The notes under the pieces were generated by a model, which did not search any database, was not told the DNA's origin, and saw nothing but the letters and a program-made list of their open reading frames with translations. A program made the position numbers and the translations under genes. A DNA stretch of 64,000 nucleotides from JAWVFM01 sp963771655 (GTDB lineage Bacteria; Actinomycetota; Thermoleophilia; Solirubrobacterales; 70-9). Below are positions 25,052-35,553 of this stretch, one piece after another. The stretch is from positions 62,001 through 126,000 of the forward strand of contig CAVYUG010000009.1 of the NCBI GenBank assembly GCA_963771655.1, read 5' to 3'. Each line of letters opens with the position of its first letter. Positions within the stretch are counted from its first letter, which is position 1.

Positions 25052-25600
25052 ATGCTTCGGCCCGTGGCGCGGTCATTGGGTCCGGGGGAGCAGGTGATGT
25101 TCGAGGGGCATCCGTCCTGGCGGGCGATCCTCGACTTCTACTTCAAGGGGCTCCTCGTGGTCCTGGTGGCGGCCGCGATCGCGGCCGGCATCACCACCGT
25201 CGCGGCGAAGGACTCGCGCACGAGCGCGGTCGTGATCGTGGCGGTGGTCGGCGTCGCGCTCGTGATCCTCATCGGCTTCATCAAGCGGGTCACGACCCAC
25301 TACACGATCACCAACAAGCGGCTGCGTATCCAGCGGGGCATCATCAGCCGCGAGATCCAGGAGACCCGGCTCGAGCGGGTGCAGAACGTCAACTTCACCC
25401 AGGGCGCCCTCCAGCGGATGCTCCAGATCGGCGACGTCGACTTCGACACCGCGGGCGGTGACGACTACAACTTCGTCTTCGCGGGCGTCGCGCAGCCCGA
25501 CGAGGTCGTCCAGCAGGTCGATCGGGCGACGCAGACGGGCGCTGCGGGATCACATGGGCTCGGCGAGCCCCAGGGCGCTCCGCCCGCGCAGCAGTCCTAG
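25052..25600 (+). CDS. bacterial PH-domain membrane protein (YdbS/YdbT-like)
   Basis: A 182-residue protein starting at ATG 25052 (MLRPVARSLG). Two closely spaced hydrophobic helices (about 28-47 and 55-74) are followed by a bPH2-type domain containing TTHYTITNKRLRIQRGII, the RLERVQNV segment and VDFDTAGG, the hallmark sequence pattern of this family. Such proteins are membrane anchored with a cytoplasmic PH-like domain; their function is largely unknown. A polar, Gln/Pro-rich tail follows. A longer upstream extension of this frame is antisense to priA and is rejected. Confidence 0.87.
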   Translation: MLRPVARSLGPGEQVMFEGHPSWRAILDFYFKGLLVVLVAAAIAAGITTVAAKDSRTSAVVIVAVVGVALVILIGFIKRVTTHYTITNKRLRIQRGIISREIQETRLERVQNVNFTQGALQRMLQIGDVDFDTAGGDDYNFVFAGVAQPDEVVQQVDRATQTGAAGSHGLGEPQGAPPAQQS

Positions 25601-25613
25601 TCCCGCGCCGGCC

Positions 25614-26144
25614 TCAGCCCGCGCCGCGCGTGGGCGGCTCGAGGACGATCACCTCGTCGCGGAGGCGCAGCGCTCCGCGGATGCCGGAGGCGCCGACGAA
25701 GCGGATCTCACCGCGCCCCTGTGCCCGGGTCGCACTCCGGCCGAGTGGGGCGCCGACGATCCGGAGCGGGCCCGAGCCGATGACCTTGACCAGGTTCCCG
25801 CGCTGGGCGCCGCCCGCCGTCCGGCCACGGAAGATCCCGAGCACTCCGACGCTGTGGTCGTCCTGCGACGCGCCGGCGTCGACCTCCGTGAACCGCCGCG
25901 GGCTCGACGTGCGCCAGGCGTTGACGATCGGGTTGAGCACCACGCGCGGGAAGAAGCCCTGCGGGTTGGGATCGATCTCGCCCGGGATGAATGTCGCCGG
26001 GGGTTCGGCGAGGCGAGAGGCCTGGCGGGCGCGGGTCGCGGTCGACGCGCTGCCGCCGGCGTCGCCGCCCCCGGAACCACACGCAGCGAGCACCGCGCAC
26101 GCGAGCGCGGTGAGACCGCCGAGGCCCGGCCGAGCCCGCGTCAT
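25614..26144 (-). CDS. small lipoprotein of unknown function
   Basis: A 176-residue protein starting at ATG 26144. It has a signal sequence ending in a lipobox (LAAC, about residues 16-19) followed by a Gly/Ser-rich linker, so it is probably a lipid-anchored exported protein. The mature part contains FFPRVVLNPIVNAWRT and IVGAPLGRSATRAQG; I recognise no family. Its start overlaps the stop of the large secreted protein upstream by 4 nt (ATGA), so the two are made together and may interact outside the membrane. Confidence 0.75.
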   Translation of the reverse strand: MTRARPGLGGLTALACAVLAACGSGGGDAGGSASTATRARQASRLAEPPATFIPGEIDPNPQGFFPRVVLNPIVNAWRTSSPRRFTEVDAGASQDDHSVGVLGIFRGRTAGGAQRGNLVKVIGSGPLRIVGAPLGRSATRAQGRGEIRFVGASGIRGALRLRDEVIVLEPPTRGAG

Positions 26145-27393
26145 TCCGGGAACACCACCAGGATTCGCCCGACGTTCGCCTTGCTCCTGGAGCGAAGGAC
26201 GCGCCAGCTCTGCGCCGGGGTGTAGTCGGCGCTCTTCTCTCCGCTGGCACCCGCGAAGGCGTGGATCCTGCATGCCTCAGCGGCAGCGGTCCAGTCCTCG
26301 GCCTGGTCCAGCGGCGGGCCGTAGTAGATCTCCGGCAAGGCGAGCCGGCCCGGCCCGGAGGCGACGGCGCAGATGTCGCGCCGCAGGCTCCAGCCGTTGA
26401 TGCACTTGTCGCCGTTGCACGGCGCGGTCCCGACGTCGTAGTACGGCCTGCCGTACTTCGAGACCGAGATCGCGCCCTCGACGAGGGAGACGCTCACGCT
26501 CGGCGGCGCGATGAGGTCATAGCCGGGCTCGATGTCACCGCCCACCGCGGCAGCCTCGTGGGCGTCGAGCTCGAGCCCGCGAAGCGCGAGCGCCTGATGG
26601 CGGCCCGCTTGGTGCGCCGTCTTTTCGGTCAGCGGCTCATCGCCGTTGCCGCCCGCGCCCAGGAGGGCGTTGCTCGCCGCGTAGACGATCGTCACGGACC
26701 CGCCGCGACGATGGTCGTGGAAACCGCGCGCCGCCGAGTTGAGCGCCCGGTGGACCTCCTGATCGCTGAAGAACGTCCCGCCCCGAAGCCGCACGCCGTA
26801 GGTTCCCCCGTGGAGCCGCGCGGCGCCGAAGTCCAGGATCAGGAGCCCGTGGCCGGACGCCTGTCCGCGGGCGAAGGTGGCGGCATCCTGGTAGGCCTGG
26901 CGGCTCAGCTGCTGCTCGTTCGAGGCCGTGATGTAGAACGCCGGCCCGGCGTTCGGCGCGCCCTCCGAGGCGGTGCGGGGCACCTCCTCGACGTGGATCA
27001 CCTTGCGCGCAACCGACCCGCGGCGATCGGCCGCCTCGATGACGACCCGCCTGTGTCCCGTGCCGAAGCGGTGCCGGGAATACGTGAACTCGAGCCTCGC
27101 GGATTGCGGGCACGCGGGCCTGCAGCGCGCCCGCCTCTCGGCGATCGGCTTGCCGGCGACGGAAACCGAGATGCGAGCGATCCCGCCGCCCTTGCCTCGC
27201 GCCGTCGCAAGGATCCGCGCGTCGGCGCTCTCGGTTCGTAGCGCCCGGCGATCGAAGTCGGCGAGCCGGCCCGTCACGAAGAGCCGTGGAGCCGGACCGC
27301 GCGGGTGGGCCCCGGCGCCCGACGTCGCCGCGGCGCCTGCCGCGACCAAACCCGCGACCGCGAGCCCTACCGCGGCGTTTCGTCGCCCTCGGG

Positions 27394-28624
<1,231 letters not shown>

Positions 28625-28653
<29 letters not shown>

Positions 28654-30733
28654 TTTCTCCGTTGGTCGGGGGGCGCGACTGTAGCGAACCCGAACCCACC
28701 AGAAGCCGGCCGTCGGTGTCGAGATCGTGCTCCGTGGCGGTCACTGTGAGCCCGAGGCCCTTCAGCTGATGGAAGTCGCCCGAGAAGGTCGTGTACGCGG
28801 GATCGTTGGCCAGGCCCGCCTGCTCGCCGAGCGCCACGAGCCCCCGAAGGTCCAGGTAACCGAACAGCGAGGTCGGCGAGCTGAGCCCGTCCGTCGCGGC
28901 GGCGTAGTTGGAGCTCTCGGCGAGCCCACCGCGGGCCGCAGCCGCGACGCCGATGGGGTTCGTCGCGACGACGAGCTCGTTCCCCACGATGGCGTAGGTC
29001 AACTCGACGGCGGGCGAGACGTCGAGGGTGTGGACCTTGACGTCGCCGACGTCCCTCGAGCGGAAGCCGCCGTGCCCACCCCCCTTCGAGGAGCCCAGTG
29101 CGCGGGCGAGCGGGACCTCGAGTCGCGCGAGTGTCGCCCGGGCCGCTTTCGGGTCGATGCCGGCGCCGAGGTAGAGCGCGTAGGGCGCACCCCGGGGAGG
29201 GGCCGGCTCGAGCGCAAGAGCGCCCTCCTTTCCGAGGGCGGTCTCGAGATCGCTGGTGAGGTTCACGCCCGAGGCCCGCTGTGCGTTCTTCACCGCCTCC
29301 GTCAGGGCCCGCGCGAGGCCCGGCTCCTGGGTGCTCGCCTGGGCGAGCAGCGACGAGATCGCATGCCCCGGGTCGCCGATGCCGAAGTAGGCGAGCGTCT
29401 TCGCGGGCAGCTTCTCGGCGAGCGTGGGATCGAACGTCGGGAAGGCGGCGAAGAACCCGGGCCTCTCCGACGCGCGCATGGGGTCGAGAGCGCTTCGAAT
29501 CCGCACCTCCAGCCCGTCGGGCGCGGCGGCGAGGCCGATTGCGACACCCTCGGTCGACCTCGGCGCGAAGAACGGCGCCAGCGGCGCCAGCAGGCCGGTC
29601 TGACGCCCGGCGACGGCGGCCGCCCCGGCGGAGGAGAGATAGGCGTCGGCGACGCGCTGGGCGGGCAGCTCGCCGCGGATGGCCGCTGCGGGCGAGTCGC
29701 TGAGTGGAGCCGTTCCCTGTGCGCCCGTTTCGACGTCGATGGCCGCTTCCGCTCCGGCCGTCGTCCCGATGACGAGGAACCCGGCGACGATGGCGGACGC
29801 AACGCCGCTGCGGCCACGAACCAGGTGGACTCCGCGATAGGGGATCGTCTCGCTCCCAGGCCCGGCGAGCTGCCGCTGGTAACGCTCAGCGCGCTCCTGA
29901 TCGGCCACCGCCAGGAGCTCGACCTCCTGCGGCGCGCCCGGCGCCGGCAGAAGAGCGAGTGCCGCCTCGTCCCCAAGCCAGGGGCGCACGTCCTTCGTGA
30001 GCCTCGGCGCGGACCCCCCCACGGCCGGAACCTGCGCCAGCAGGCGCTCGCCGATCTGGCTCGAGAGCACCGGCAGGCGGGCGAGGATTGCCGTCGCCTG
30101 GCGGTATTGGTCGCTGGAGGCGTCGGTGTCCACGTGGACGTAAGCGAGGGCGTCCGCGGGCACGAGGCTCGCCGCGTCGTCGGGCGGGGGGCACGCGTCT
30201 CCGCCCGGGAACTGGCACGGCAGCGCGGGCACAGCGAACACCCACAGCGCGCCGAGCGCCGCCAGGACGGCGACAAACAGCGCCACCCGGCGGCGTATGT
30301 AGACGCTGAGGCCGCCCCAGGCCGCTGCGACGGCTGCCGCAACGTCGCCGATGGCGAGCCACAGCTCCCGCCCGACCTCAGCCATGTAGGAGCCCGCCGC
30401 GCCCAGGGCCCGGCCGATCGCCCGCAGACCCGCACCAAGCCCGGCAACGATTCCCCCGAGCGCCGCCAGGACGGGCCCGCGCTGGCCGACGGGCCGCCTG
30501 GTGACGCGCGGGCGCTTCGGTCTGGGCACCCGCCTGCGCCGTAGCCGCGGTCGGCGCAGCCGCCGCCGCTTCGGAGCCTGGGACGGCATCTCGACATAGC
30601 TTGGCCGGCTCCTCCGCTTCCGCCAGAACCTCCCGCCCCCGGCTTCGCCGCCGGATCTCTCCTCTGATCCGGCGTCCGGGGCCGGCGGGTCGGGAGCCCG
30701 GCGTCGACGCAATCTCGGCAACCGGGGGCTCAC
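28625..30733 (-). CDS. DUF3352-type membrane protein with basic N-terminal region
   Basis: A 702-residue protein. The first 80 residues are extremely rich in Arg and Pro; they are followed by a Gly/Ala-rich region, one transmembrane segment (about 150-170) and a large extracytoplasmic domain. That domain begins ASLVPADALAYVHVDTD and contains GLEVRIRSALDP, LPAKTLAYFGIGD and a NELVVATNP segment, the pattern of DUF3352 proteins (beta-rich, function unknown, found in many actinobacteria and cyanobacteria). GTG 30733 overlaps the der stop (GTGA). The basic cytoplasmic tail could contact nucleic acid or phospholipid; this is inference. Confidence 0.82.
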
Positions 30734-32058
30734 GCGGCGTCCTTATATCGGGACTTCCGCGGCACGAAGTCGATCACCACGGGTACCCCCTCGAGGGCGT
30801 ACGCCTCGCGCAGGCGGTTCTCGAGGTGGTACGCCCAGTCGCGGGAGATCAGACGGCGATCGTTCACCTGAATTGCGAACCGGGGCGGCCGGCGGCCGAT
30901 CTGGGCGGCGTAGTAGAGGCGCAGGCGCCGCCCGCGCTTCGCCGGCGGGGGCGTGCGCGCGACAACGCTGTCGACGAAGCGGTTGAGCTCGGGTGTGGCG
31001 ATACGCGATGCCCGCCGGTCGGCGAGGTCGCCGGCGCGCTCGAGGAGCTTGGGAACGTTGCGCGCGGTGAGCGCGGACGCCGTGACCACCGGCGGGCGCT
31101 GGCGCAGCCGCCTCGCGAGCCGCGCCTTCGCGTCCTCGAGGTCGGTGCGCCCGATGTCCCACTTGTTGAGGGCCACGAGCGTCGCGCACCCGGTCTTCAT
31201 CGCGAGCTCGGCCACGCGCAGGTCCTCGGACGTCACGCCCTCCGAGGCGTCGCAGACCACGAGGGCGACGTCGGCTCGCTCGGCGGCCCGTTCGGATCGA
31301 AGCTGTGCGTAGTAGTCGACGGTGCCCGCCACCTTCGTGCGGCGCCGCAGCCCGGCCGTATCGACGAGCACGAACGATCGCCCGCCGAGCTCGAGCTCGG
31401 TGTCGATCGCGTCGCGCGTCGTGCCCGCGCGCTCGGAGACGATCACGCGATCGGAGCCCAGGAAGGCGTTGACGAGCGACGACTTACCGACATTGGGGCG
31501 CCCGATCACCGCGATCCGGACGCCCTCGCCGTCCTCTGCGTCGGCCTCCGTCACGGCCTCGGCGGCCAGCTCCGCCAAGCGGTCGAGGAGGTCGCCGGTG
31601 CCGAGCCCCTGCGCGGCCGAGACCGCGAACGGCTCGCCCAGCCCGAGGCCGAGCTCGGCGGCCGACGGAATGTCCTCCGGGCGATCGACCTTGTTCGCAG
31701 CGACCACGACCGGCACCTCCGCGCGCCGGAGGATGTCGGCGACCTCCGCGTCACCCTGGCGCAGCCCGGCGCGAGCGTCGAGAACGAGCACGATCGCGTC
31801 GGCCTCCTGGATCGCGGTTCGAGCCTGCGACTGCACGGCTCGGGCGAGCGAGTCCTCGGCCGCGAGGTCCACGCCGCCGGTGTCGACAAGGCGGAACTCC
31901 ACTCCGTTCCACACGCAGGCGACAGCCTTGCGATCGCGAGTCACGCCGGCCTCGGCGTGGACGACCGCCTCCCGGCCTCCCGCGAGCCGGTTCACGAGGG
32001 TCGACTTGCCGACGTTCGGGAAGCCGACGACCGCGATCTCGGGCCTCCGAGAAGTCAC
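30730..32058 (-). CDS. der: ribosome biogenesis GTPase Der (EngA)
   Basis: A 442-residue protein with two tandem GTPase domains and a C-terminal KH-like domain, which helps assemble the 50S subunit. The two P-loops are GFPNVGKSTLVN near the N-terminus and GRPNVGKSSLVN in the middle; NKxD motifs read ANKVD and LNKWD. Cotranscribed and translationally coupled with cmk upstream (4-nt overlap). The cmk-der pair is widely conserved. Confidence 0.97.
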   Translation of the reverse strand: MTSRRPEIAVVGFPNVGKSTLVNRLAGGREAVVHAEAGVTRDRKAVACVWNGVEFRLVDTGGVDLAAEDSLARAVQSQARTAIQEADAIVLVLDARAGLRQGDAEVADILRRAEVPVVVAANKVDRPEDIPSAAELGLGLGEPFAVSAAQGLGTGDLLDRLAELAAEAVTEADAEDGEGVRIAVIGRPNVGKSSLVNAFLGSDRVIVSERAGTTRDAIDTELELGGRSFVLVDTAGLRRRTKVAGTVDYYAQLRSERAAERADVALVVCDASEGVTSEDLRVAELAMKTGCATLVALNKWDIGRTDLEDAKARLARRLRQRPPVVTASALTARNVPKLLERAGDLADRRASRIATPELNRFVDSVVARTPPPAKRGRRLRLYYAAQIGRRPPRFAIQVNDRRLISRDWAYHLENRLREAYALEGVPVVIDFVPRKSRYKDAA

Positions 32059-32696
32059 GCGAGCACCCCGCGCTCGGAGGCGAGCTCGACGATCCTCTCG
32101 ACGACGTTCCCGATCCCGAGCCCGCTGGTGTCGACTCGTACGGCGTCATCGGCGGGGCGAAGCGCCCCGTGCTCGCGGCTTTCGTCGCGGTCGTCTCGCT
32201 CGGCTTGCGCCGCCAGGACCTCCGCCGCATGCTCACCCGTCTCAGCCGCCCTCCGCCGTGCGCGCTCCGCCGCATCCGCGGTGAGGAAGACCTTGAGCTC
32301 GGCGCCGGGCACCACGACGGTGCCGATGTCGCGGCCCTCGGCGACCCAGTCGCCGCTTGCCACGAGCGCGCGCTGGCGCTCCACCATGGCCGCCCGGACC
32401 TCGGGATGTACCGAGACGCGTGAGGCCGCCTCGCTCACCTCAGGCGTGCGGATCGCGTCGGTGACGTCCTCGCCGCCCAACCGCACTCGAGAGCCGTCGA
32501 TGGCGATCGCGAGACTCGAGGCCATTTGGCCGGCCTCGGCCCCGTCGTCGAGATCGGCGCCGGCGCGCACCGCGGCCAGAGCGACGCAGCGGTACATCGC
32601 GCCCGAGTCCAGATACGTCGCGCCGAGCTCGGCCGCGAGCGCGCGAGCGACGGTTGACTTTCCGGCCCCGGCCGGGCCGTCGATCGCTATTACCAT
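32055..32696 (-). CDS. cmk: cytidylate kinase
   Basis: A 213-residue nucleoside monophosphate kinase phosphorylating (d)CMP. The P-loop GPAGAGKST lies at residues 7-15, LDSGAMYRCVAL follows, and GRDIGTVVVP is the conserved substrate-binding segment. The ATG at 32696 is chosen because it gives the family's typical MVIAIDGPAGAGKS start; the frame extends upstream over the divergent cupin gene, which is rejected. Overlaps der by 4 nt. Confidence 0.95.
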   Translation of the reverse strand: MVIAIDGPAGAGKSTVARALAAELGATYLDSGAMYRCVALAAVRAGADLDDGAEAGQMASSLAIAIDGSRVRLGGEDVTDAIRTPEVSEAASRVSVHPEVRAAMVERQRALVASGDWVAEGRDIGTVVVPGAELKVFLTADAAERARRRAAETGEHAAEVLAAQAERDDRDESREHGALRPADDAVRVDTSGLGIGNVVERIVELASERGVLA

Positions 32697-32743
32697 CGGG
32701 CTTCGCAGGATAGAGTCGCTGCCGTAGTCGACCTGGAGGAGCG

Positions 32744-33073
32744 ATGCGCAGCTGGGACATCTCGACCCTTGACGTGAAGCCGCACCAGCCGGCGGTGCTG
32801 GACTCGGAGTCGGAGGGCCGGGCGATCGTGATCCAGCTCCCGGCCGACGAGCGCCTCCAGGAGCATCAGGTGCACGAGCGAGCGTCATTGCTCGTCGTCG
32901 ACGGGCGGATCGAGGTCGACGACTCAAACGGCGAGACCGTCAAGGGCGGGCCCGGCTTCCTGGCCGTGTTCGACCCCAACGAGCGCCATGAGGTGCGGGC
33001 GACCGAGGACTCGCGCCTGCTCCTCCTGCTCTCGCCCTGGCCGGGCGCGGGGCACCCCTCGAACCGCGCCTAA
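32744..33073 (+). CDS. small cupin protein
   Basis: A 109-residue protein preceded by GGAGGAG five nt before the ATG, an excellent ribosome-binding site. It has a single cupin-like barrel (EHQVHERASLLVVDGRIEV, then NERHEVRATEDSRLLLLLSPWPG). The first motif retains two histidines and a glutamate. The function is unknown; small cupins of this type are often polyphenol/metabolite binders or quercetinase-like. It is a single plus-strand gene wedged between aroA and cmk, which run on the minus strand, and a strong hairpin follows it. Confidence 0.83.
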   Translation: MRSWDISTLDVKPHQPAVLDSESEGRAIVIQLPADERLQEHQVHERASLLVVDGRIEVDDSNGETVKGGPGFLAVFDPNERHEVRATEDSRLLLLLSPWPGAGHPSNRA

Positions 33074-33077
33074 GCGG

Positions 33078-33123
33078 CGAACGTCCCTCGCTGGTGGCCA
33101 TAGGCCCTACCCCGGGACGTTCG
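33078..33123. terminator. bidirectional hairpin between the cupin gene and aroA
   Basis: Perfect 10-bp arms CGAACGTCCC (33078-33087) and GGGACGTTCG (33114-33123) enclose a 26-nt loop that contains a small inner GGCC/GGCC stem. The hairpin starts 4 nt after the cupin stop and includes the aroA stop codon (33107-33109), so it can act on both convergent transcripts. There is no clear T-run on either side, so it may work as an RNA 3'-end stabiliser or a U-poor terminator. Confidence 0.6.
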
Positions 33124-34462
33124 GCGAATTCGTGAGCGCCGCCAGGTCGGACTCGAAGCCCGGGTAGCTCACCGAGACCGCGTCGAAGCCCGCCACGTCG
33201 ACCCCGTCGCGGCTCGCCAGGCCGGCGATCGCGCCGAGCATCGCGAGGCGGTGGTCGCCGCGCGAATCGATCGCCCCACCGTCGAGACCCTCCCCGCCCC
33301 TGACCGCGAAGCCGTCCTCGCGGGCCTCGATGTCTGCGCCCAGCGCCGCCAGCCCCTCGGCGACGCCGGCGATCCGGTCCGACTCCTTCGCGCGGAGCTC
33401 GGCGGCGCCCTCCACCACCGTCTCGCCGTCGGCGAAGCACGCGGCCAGGGCCACCAGCGGGAGCTCGTCGATGGCGACGGCGACCTCCGCCGCCGGGACG
33501 CGCGTCGCGACGAGGGGGCCGCTTCGGGCGACGACGGTGCCGCGCGGCTCTCCGCCCGGGCCGATCGTCTCCTCGGTGACCCGAACCGCCGCGCCCATCC
33601 GGTTGAGGATCCCGAGCAGGCCCACGCGCGTCGGATTGAGTCCGACGGATGCGATCGTCACGTCGCTGTCCGGAACGATCGCCGCCGCCACGAGCCAGAA
33701 GGCCGCGGAGGAGAAATCGCCGGGGACCTCGACGGCCTCGAGCCGGATCGCCTCGGCCGGCCCCACGCGAAGCTCGCGGGCCGGTGGGCCCCCGATGCCG
33801 GGCACGGTGCGGAGCTCACGCGCTTCCACGCGGACCCCTCCCGCACGCAGCATCCGCTCCGTGTGGTCGCGGGTGGGCGCGGGCTCGACCACAGCCGTCT
33901 CCCCCTCCGCGAGGAGTCCTGCGAGCAAGAGGCAGGACTTCACCTGCGCGCTTGCCACGGAGAGGCTGTGCTCGGCTCCCCGCAGCGCTCGCCCCTCCAC
34001 GGCGAGCGGCGGAAGCCGGCCGTCGCGGCAGGCGACCTCGGCGCCCATCGCCCGCAGCGGCTCGGCCACGCGGTCGACGGGCCGGGCGCGGATCGACTCG
34101 TCGCCGTCGAGAACCCAGGATCCACCGGGCTGTCCGGCGAGCCAGCCGGGCATGATGCGCAGGAGGGTTCCCGCGTTGCCCACGTCGATCTCAGCCCCGG
34201 CGGCGCCCTGGAGTCCGGTGCCCGCGATGCTGACGTCGATTCCGCCCGGGGCGGAGCCGGACGGCCCCATCTCCTCGACGTCCGTGCCGACCGCCGCGAT
34301 CGCGGCGAGCGTCGAGCGGGTGTCGGCCGCGTCGAGGTAGCCGCTGATTCTCGTCTCTCCCTCCCCCATCGCCGCCAGGATGGCCGCGCGGTGGGAGATC
34401 GACTTGTCGGGTGGGGCGCGGAGCTCGCCGCCCAGCGGCCCGCGCGGCTCGAAGCTCTTCAT
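33107..34462 (-). CDS. aroA: 3-phosphoshikimate 1-carboxyvinyltransferase (EPSP synthase)
   Basis: A 451-residue enzyme of the shikimate pathway that adds enolpyruvyl to shikimate 3-phosphate. PDKSISHRAAILAA near the N-terminus, GNAGTLLRIMPGWLA, LDGDESIRARP and SRGDHRLAMLGAIAG are the family signatures. The ATG at 34462 overlaps the tyrA stop (ATGA), fixing the start in spite of a longer upstream frame. It is the last gene of the DAHP synthase-tyrA-aroA run. Confidence 0.96.
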   Translation of the reverse strand: MKSFEPRGPLGGELRAPPDKSISHRAAILAAMGEGETRISGYLDAADTRSTLAAIAAVGTDVEEMGPSGSAPGGIDVSIAGTGLQGAAGAEIDVGNAGTLLRIMPGWLAGQPGGSWVLDGDESIRARPVDRVAEPLRAMGAEVACRDGRLPPLAVEGRALRGAEHSLSVASAQVKSCLLLAGLLAEGETAVVEPAPTRDHTERMLRAGGVRVEARELRTVPGIGGPPARELRVGPAEAIRLEAVEVPGDFSSAAFWLVAAAIVPDSDVTIASVGLNPTRVGLLGILNRMGAAVRVTEETIGPGGEPRGTVVARSGPLVATRVPAAEVAVAIDELPLVALAACFADGETVVEGAAELRAKESDRIAGVAEGLAALGADIEAREDGFAVRGGEGLDGGAIDSRGDHRLAMLGAIAGLASRDGVDVAGFDAVSVSYPGFESDLAALTNSPNVPG

Positions 34463-35553
34463 TCGGAGGCGGACACGAGCGCAACGGCATGGCCGAGGTC
34501 GCGGACCACCTCGGCGGCGCGCTCGGCCTCCTCGGCGCCGGCGACCCAGATCGAGATCGCGCCGGTTCGCATGTCGGAGGCCGGGTAGAGGGCCATGTCC
34601 TCGATATTGACCTGGGCCCGGCCGAGGGCCAGCGCGACCTCGGCGACCGTCCCCGGCTCGTTTGACACGGTCATCCGCAGCTCCTGCAGCGTGCCCTTCG
34701 CCGCGCCGGCCTCGAGAAGCGCGCGTCTGTCCTCGCCCGCGGCCCGGTGCCACGAGTCGACGGCATCGCGCCCACCCGCCCGGATCAGCTCGGCCGCTTC
34801 GGCCAGCCGGGTCGAGATCGCCTGGATCTGGTCGGCGACTCCATCTCGGTTGGTCGCGAAGATGTCGGTCCAGATGGCGGGGTTCGCCCCGGCGACCCGG
34901 GTAGCGTCGCGAAAGCTTGGGCCCACCTCCGGCAGGCGCTCGGACCCCTCCCCCAGCTCCGCGGCCGCCGTCGAGACCAGGGTGTTGGCGAGCACGTGCG
35001 GGAGGTGGCTGATCGTGGCCATCATGCGGTCATGCTCCGCCGGCTCGATCGCGGCCGGTCGGGCGCCGAGGTCGGCGATCGCCCGCTGGACCCGGTCGTA
35101 GTGGATGCCGCTCGTGCGATCGGTCGGAGTCAGGTACCAGCGTGCGCCCTCGAAGAGGTCGGCCCTCGCGTTAGCGACGCCCGCCGTCTCGGCGCCCGCC
35201 AGTGGATGCCCGCCGACGAACCGCTCGCTGCCCTCGAGGGCCGCGAGGCCGGCGACGAGCTCGCGCTTGGTCGAGCCGACATCGGTCACCGCCACGTCGC
35301 CACCGCTGTCGGCTACGGCGTCGGCGACGAGGCCGGGGAGGGCGCGCACCGGGGCCGCGCAGAACGCGAGCTCCGTGCCCTCGACGGCCTCCGCGACCGA
35401 GGCGGCGCCGCGATCCAGCGCCCCCAGCTCCAGCGCTCGCTCGACGTTCCCCTCATCGGGGTCATAGCCGGAGACCTCGGCCTGAAGCCGCCGCCTCGCA
35501 GCGAGCCCGATCGAGCCGCCGATCAGGCCCACGCCGAGGACGGCGATCCTCAT
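34459..35553 (-). CDS. tyrA: prephenate dehydrogenase with C-terminal ACT domain
   Basis: A 364-residue protein: NAD(P)-binding Rossmann domain starting RIAVLGVGLIGGSIG, the catalytic helical domain with GGHPLAGAETAG and ISHLPHVLANTLV, and a C-terminal ACT domain (about 285-360, LQELRMTVSNEPGTVAEV) that typically binds tyrosine or phenylalanine for feedback inhibition. It converts prephenate to 4-hydroxyphenylpyruvate on the way to tyrosine. ATG 35553 overlaps the DAHP synthase stop by 4 nt. Confidence 0.95.
   Translation of the reverse strand: MRIAVLGVGLIGGSIGLAARRRLQAEVSGYDPDEGNVERALELGALDRGAASVAEAVEGTELAFCAAPVRALPGLVADAVADSGGDVAVTDVGSTKRELVAGLAALEGSERFVGGHPLAGAETAGVANARADLFEGARWYLTPTDRTSGIHYDRVQRAIADLGARPAAIEPAEHDRMMATISHLPHVLANTLVSTAAAELGEGSERLPEVGPSFRDATRVAGANPAIWTDIFATNRDGVADQIQAISTRLAEAAELIRAGGRDAVDSWHRAAGEDRRALLEAGAAKGTLQELRMTVSNEPGTVAEVALALGRAQVNIEDMALYPASDMRTGAISIWVAGAEEAERAAEVVRDLGHAVALVSASE

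Noticed and set aside
30721..30760. Possible sixth copy of the two-hairpin element (GGCGTCCTTATAT at the der/DUF3352 junction)
   Set aside because: Only one half-arm resembles hairpin 1; there is no partner arm, no 15-nt spacer and no second hairpin, and the bases lie in coding sequence.
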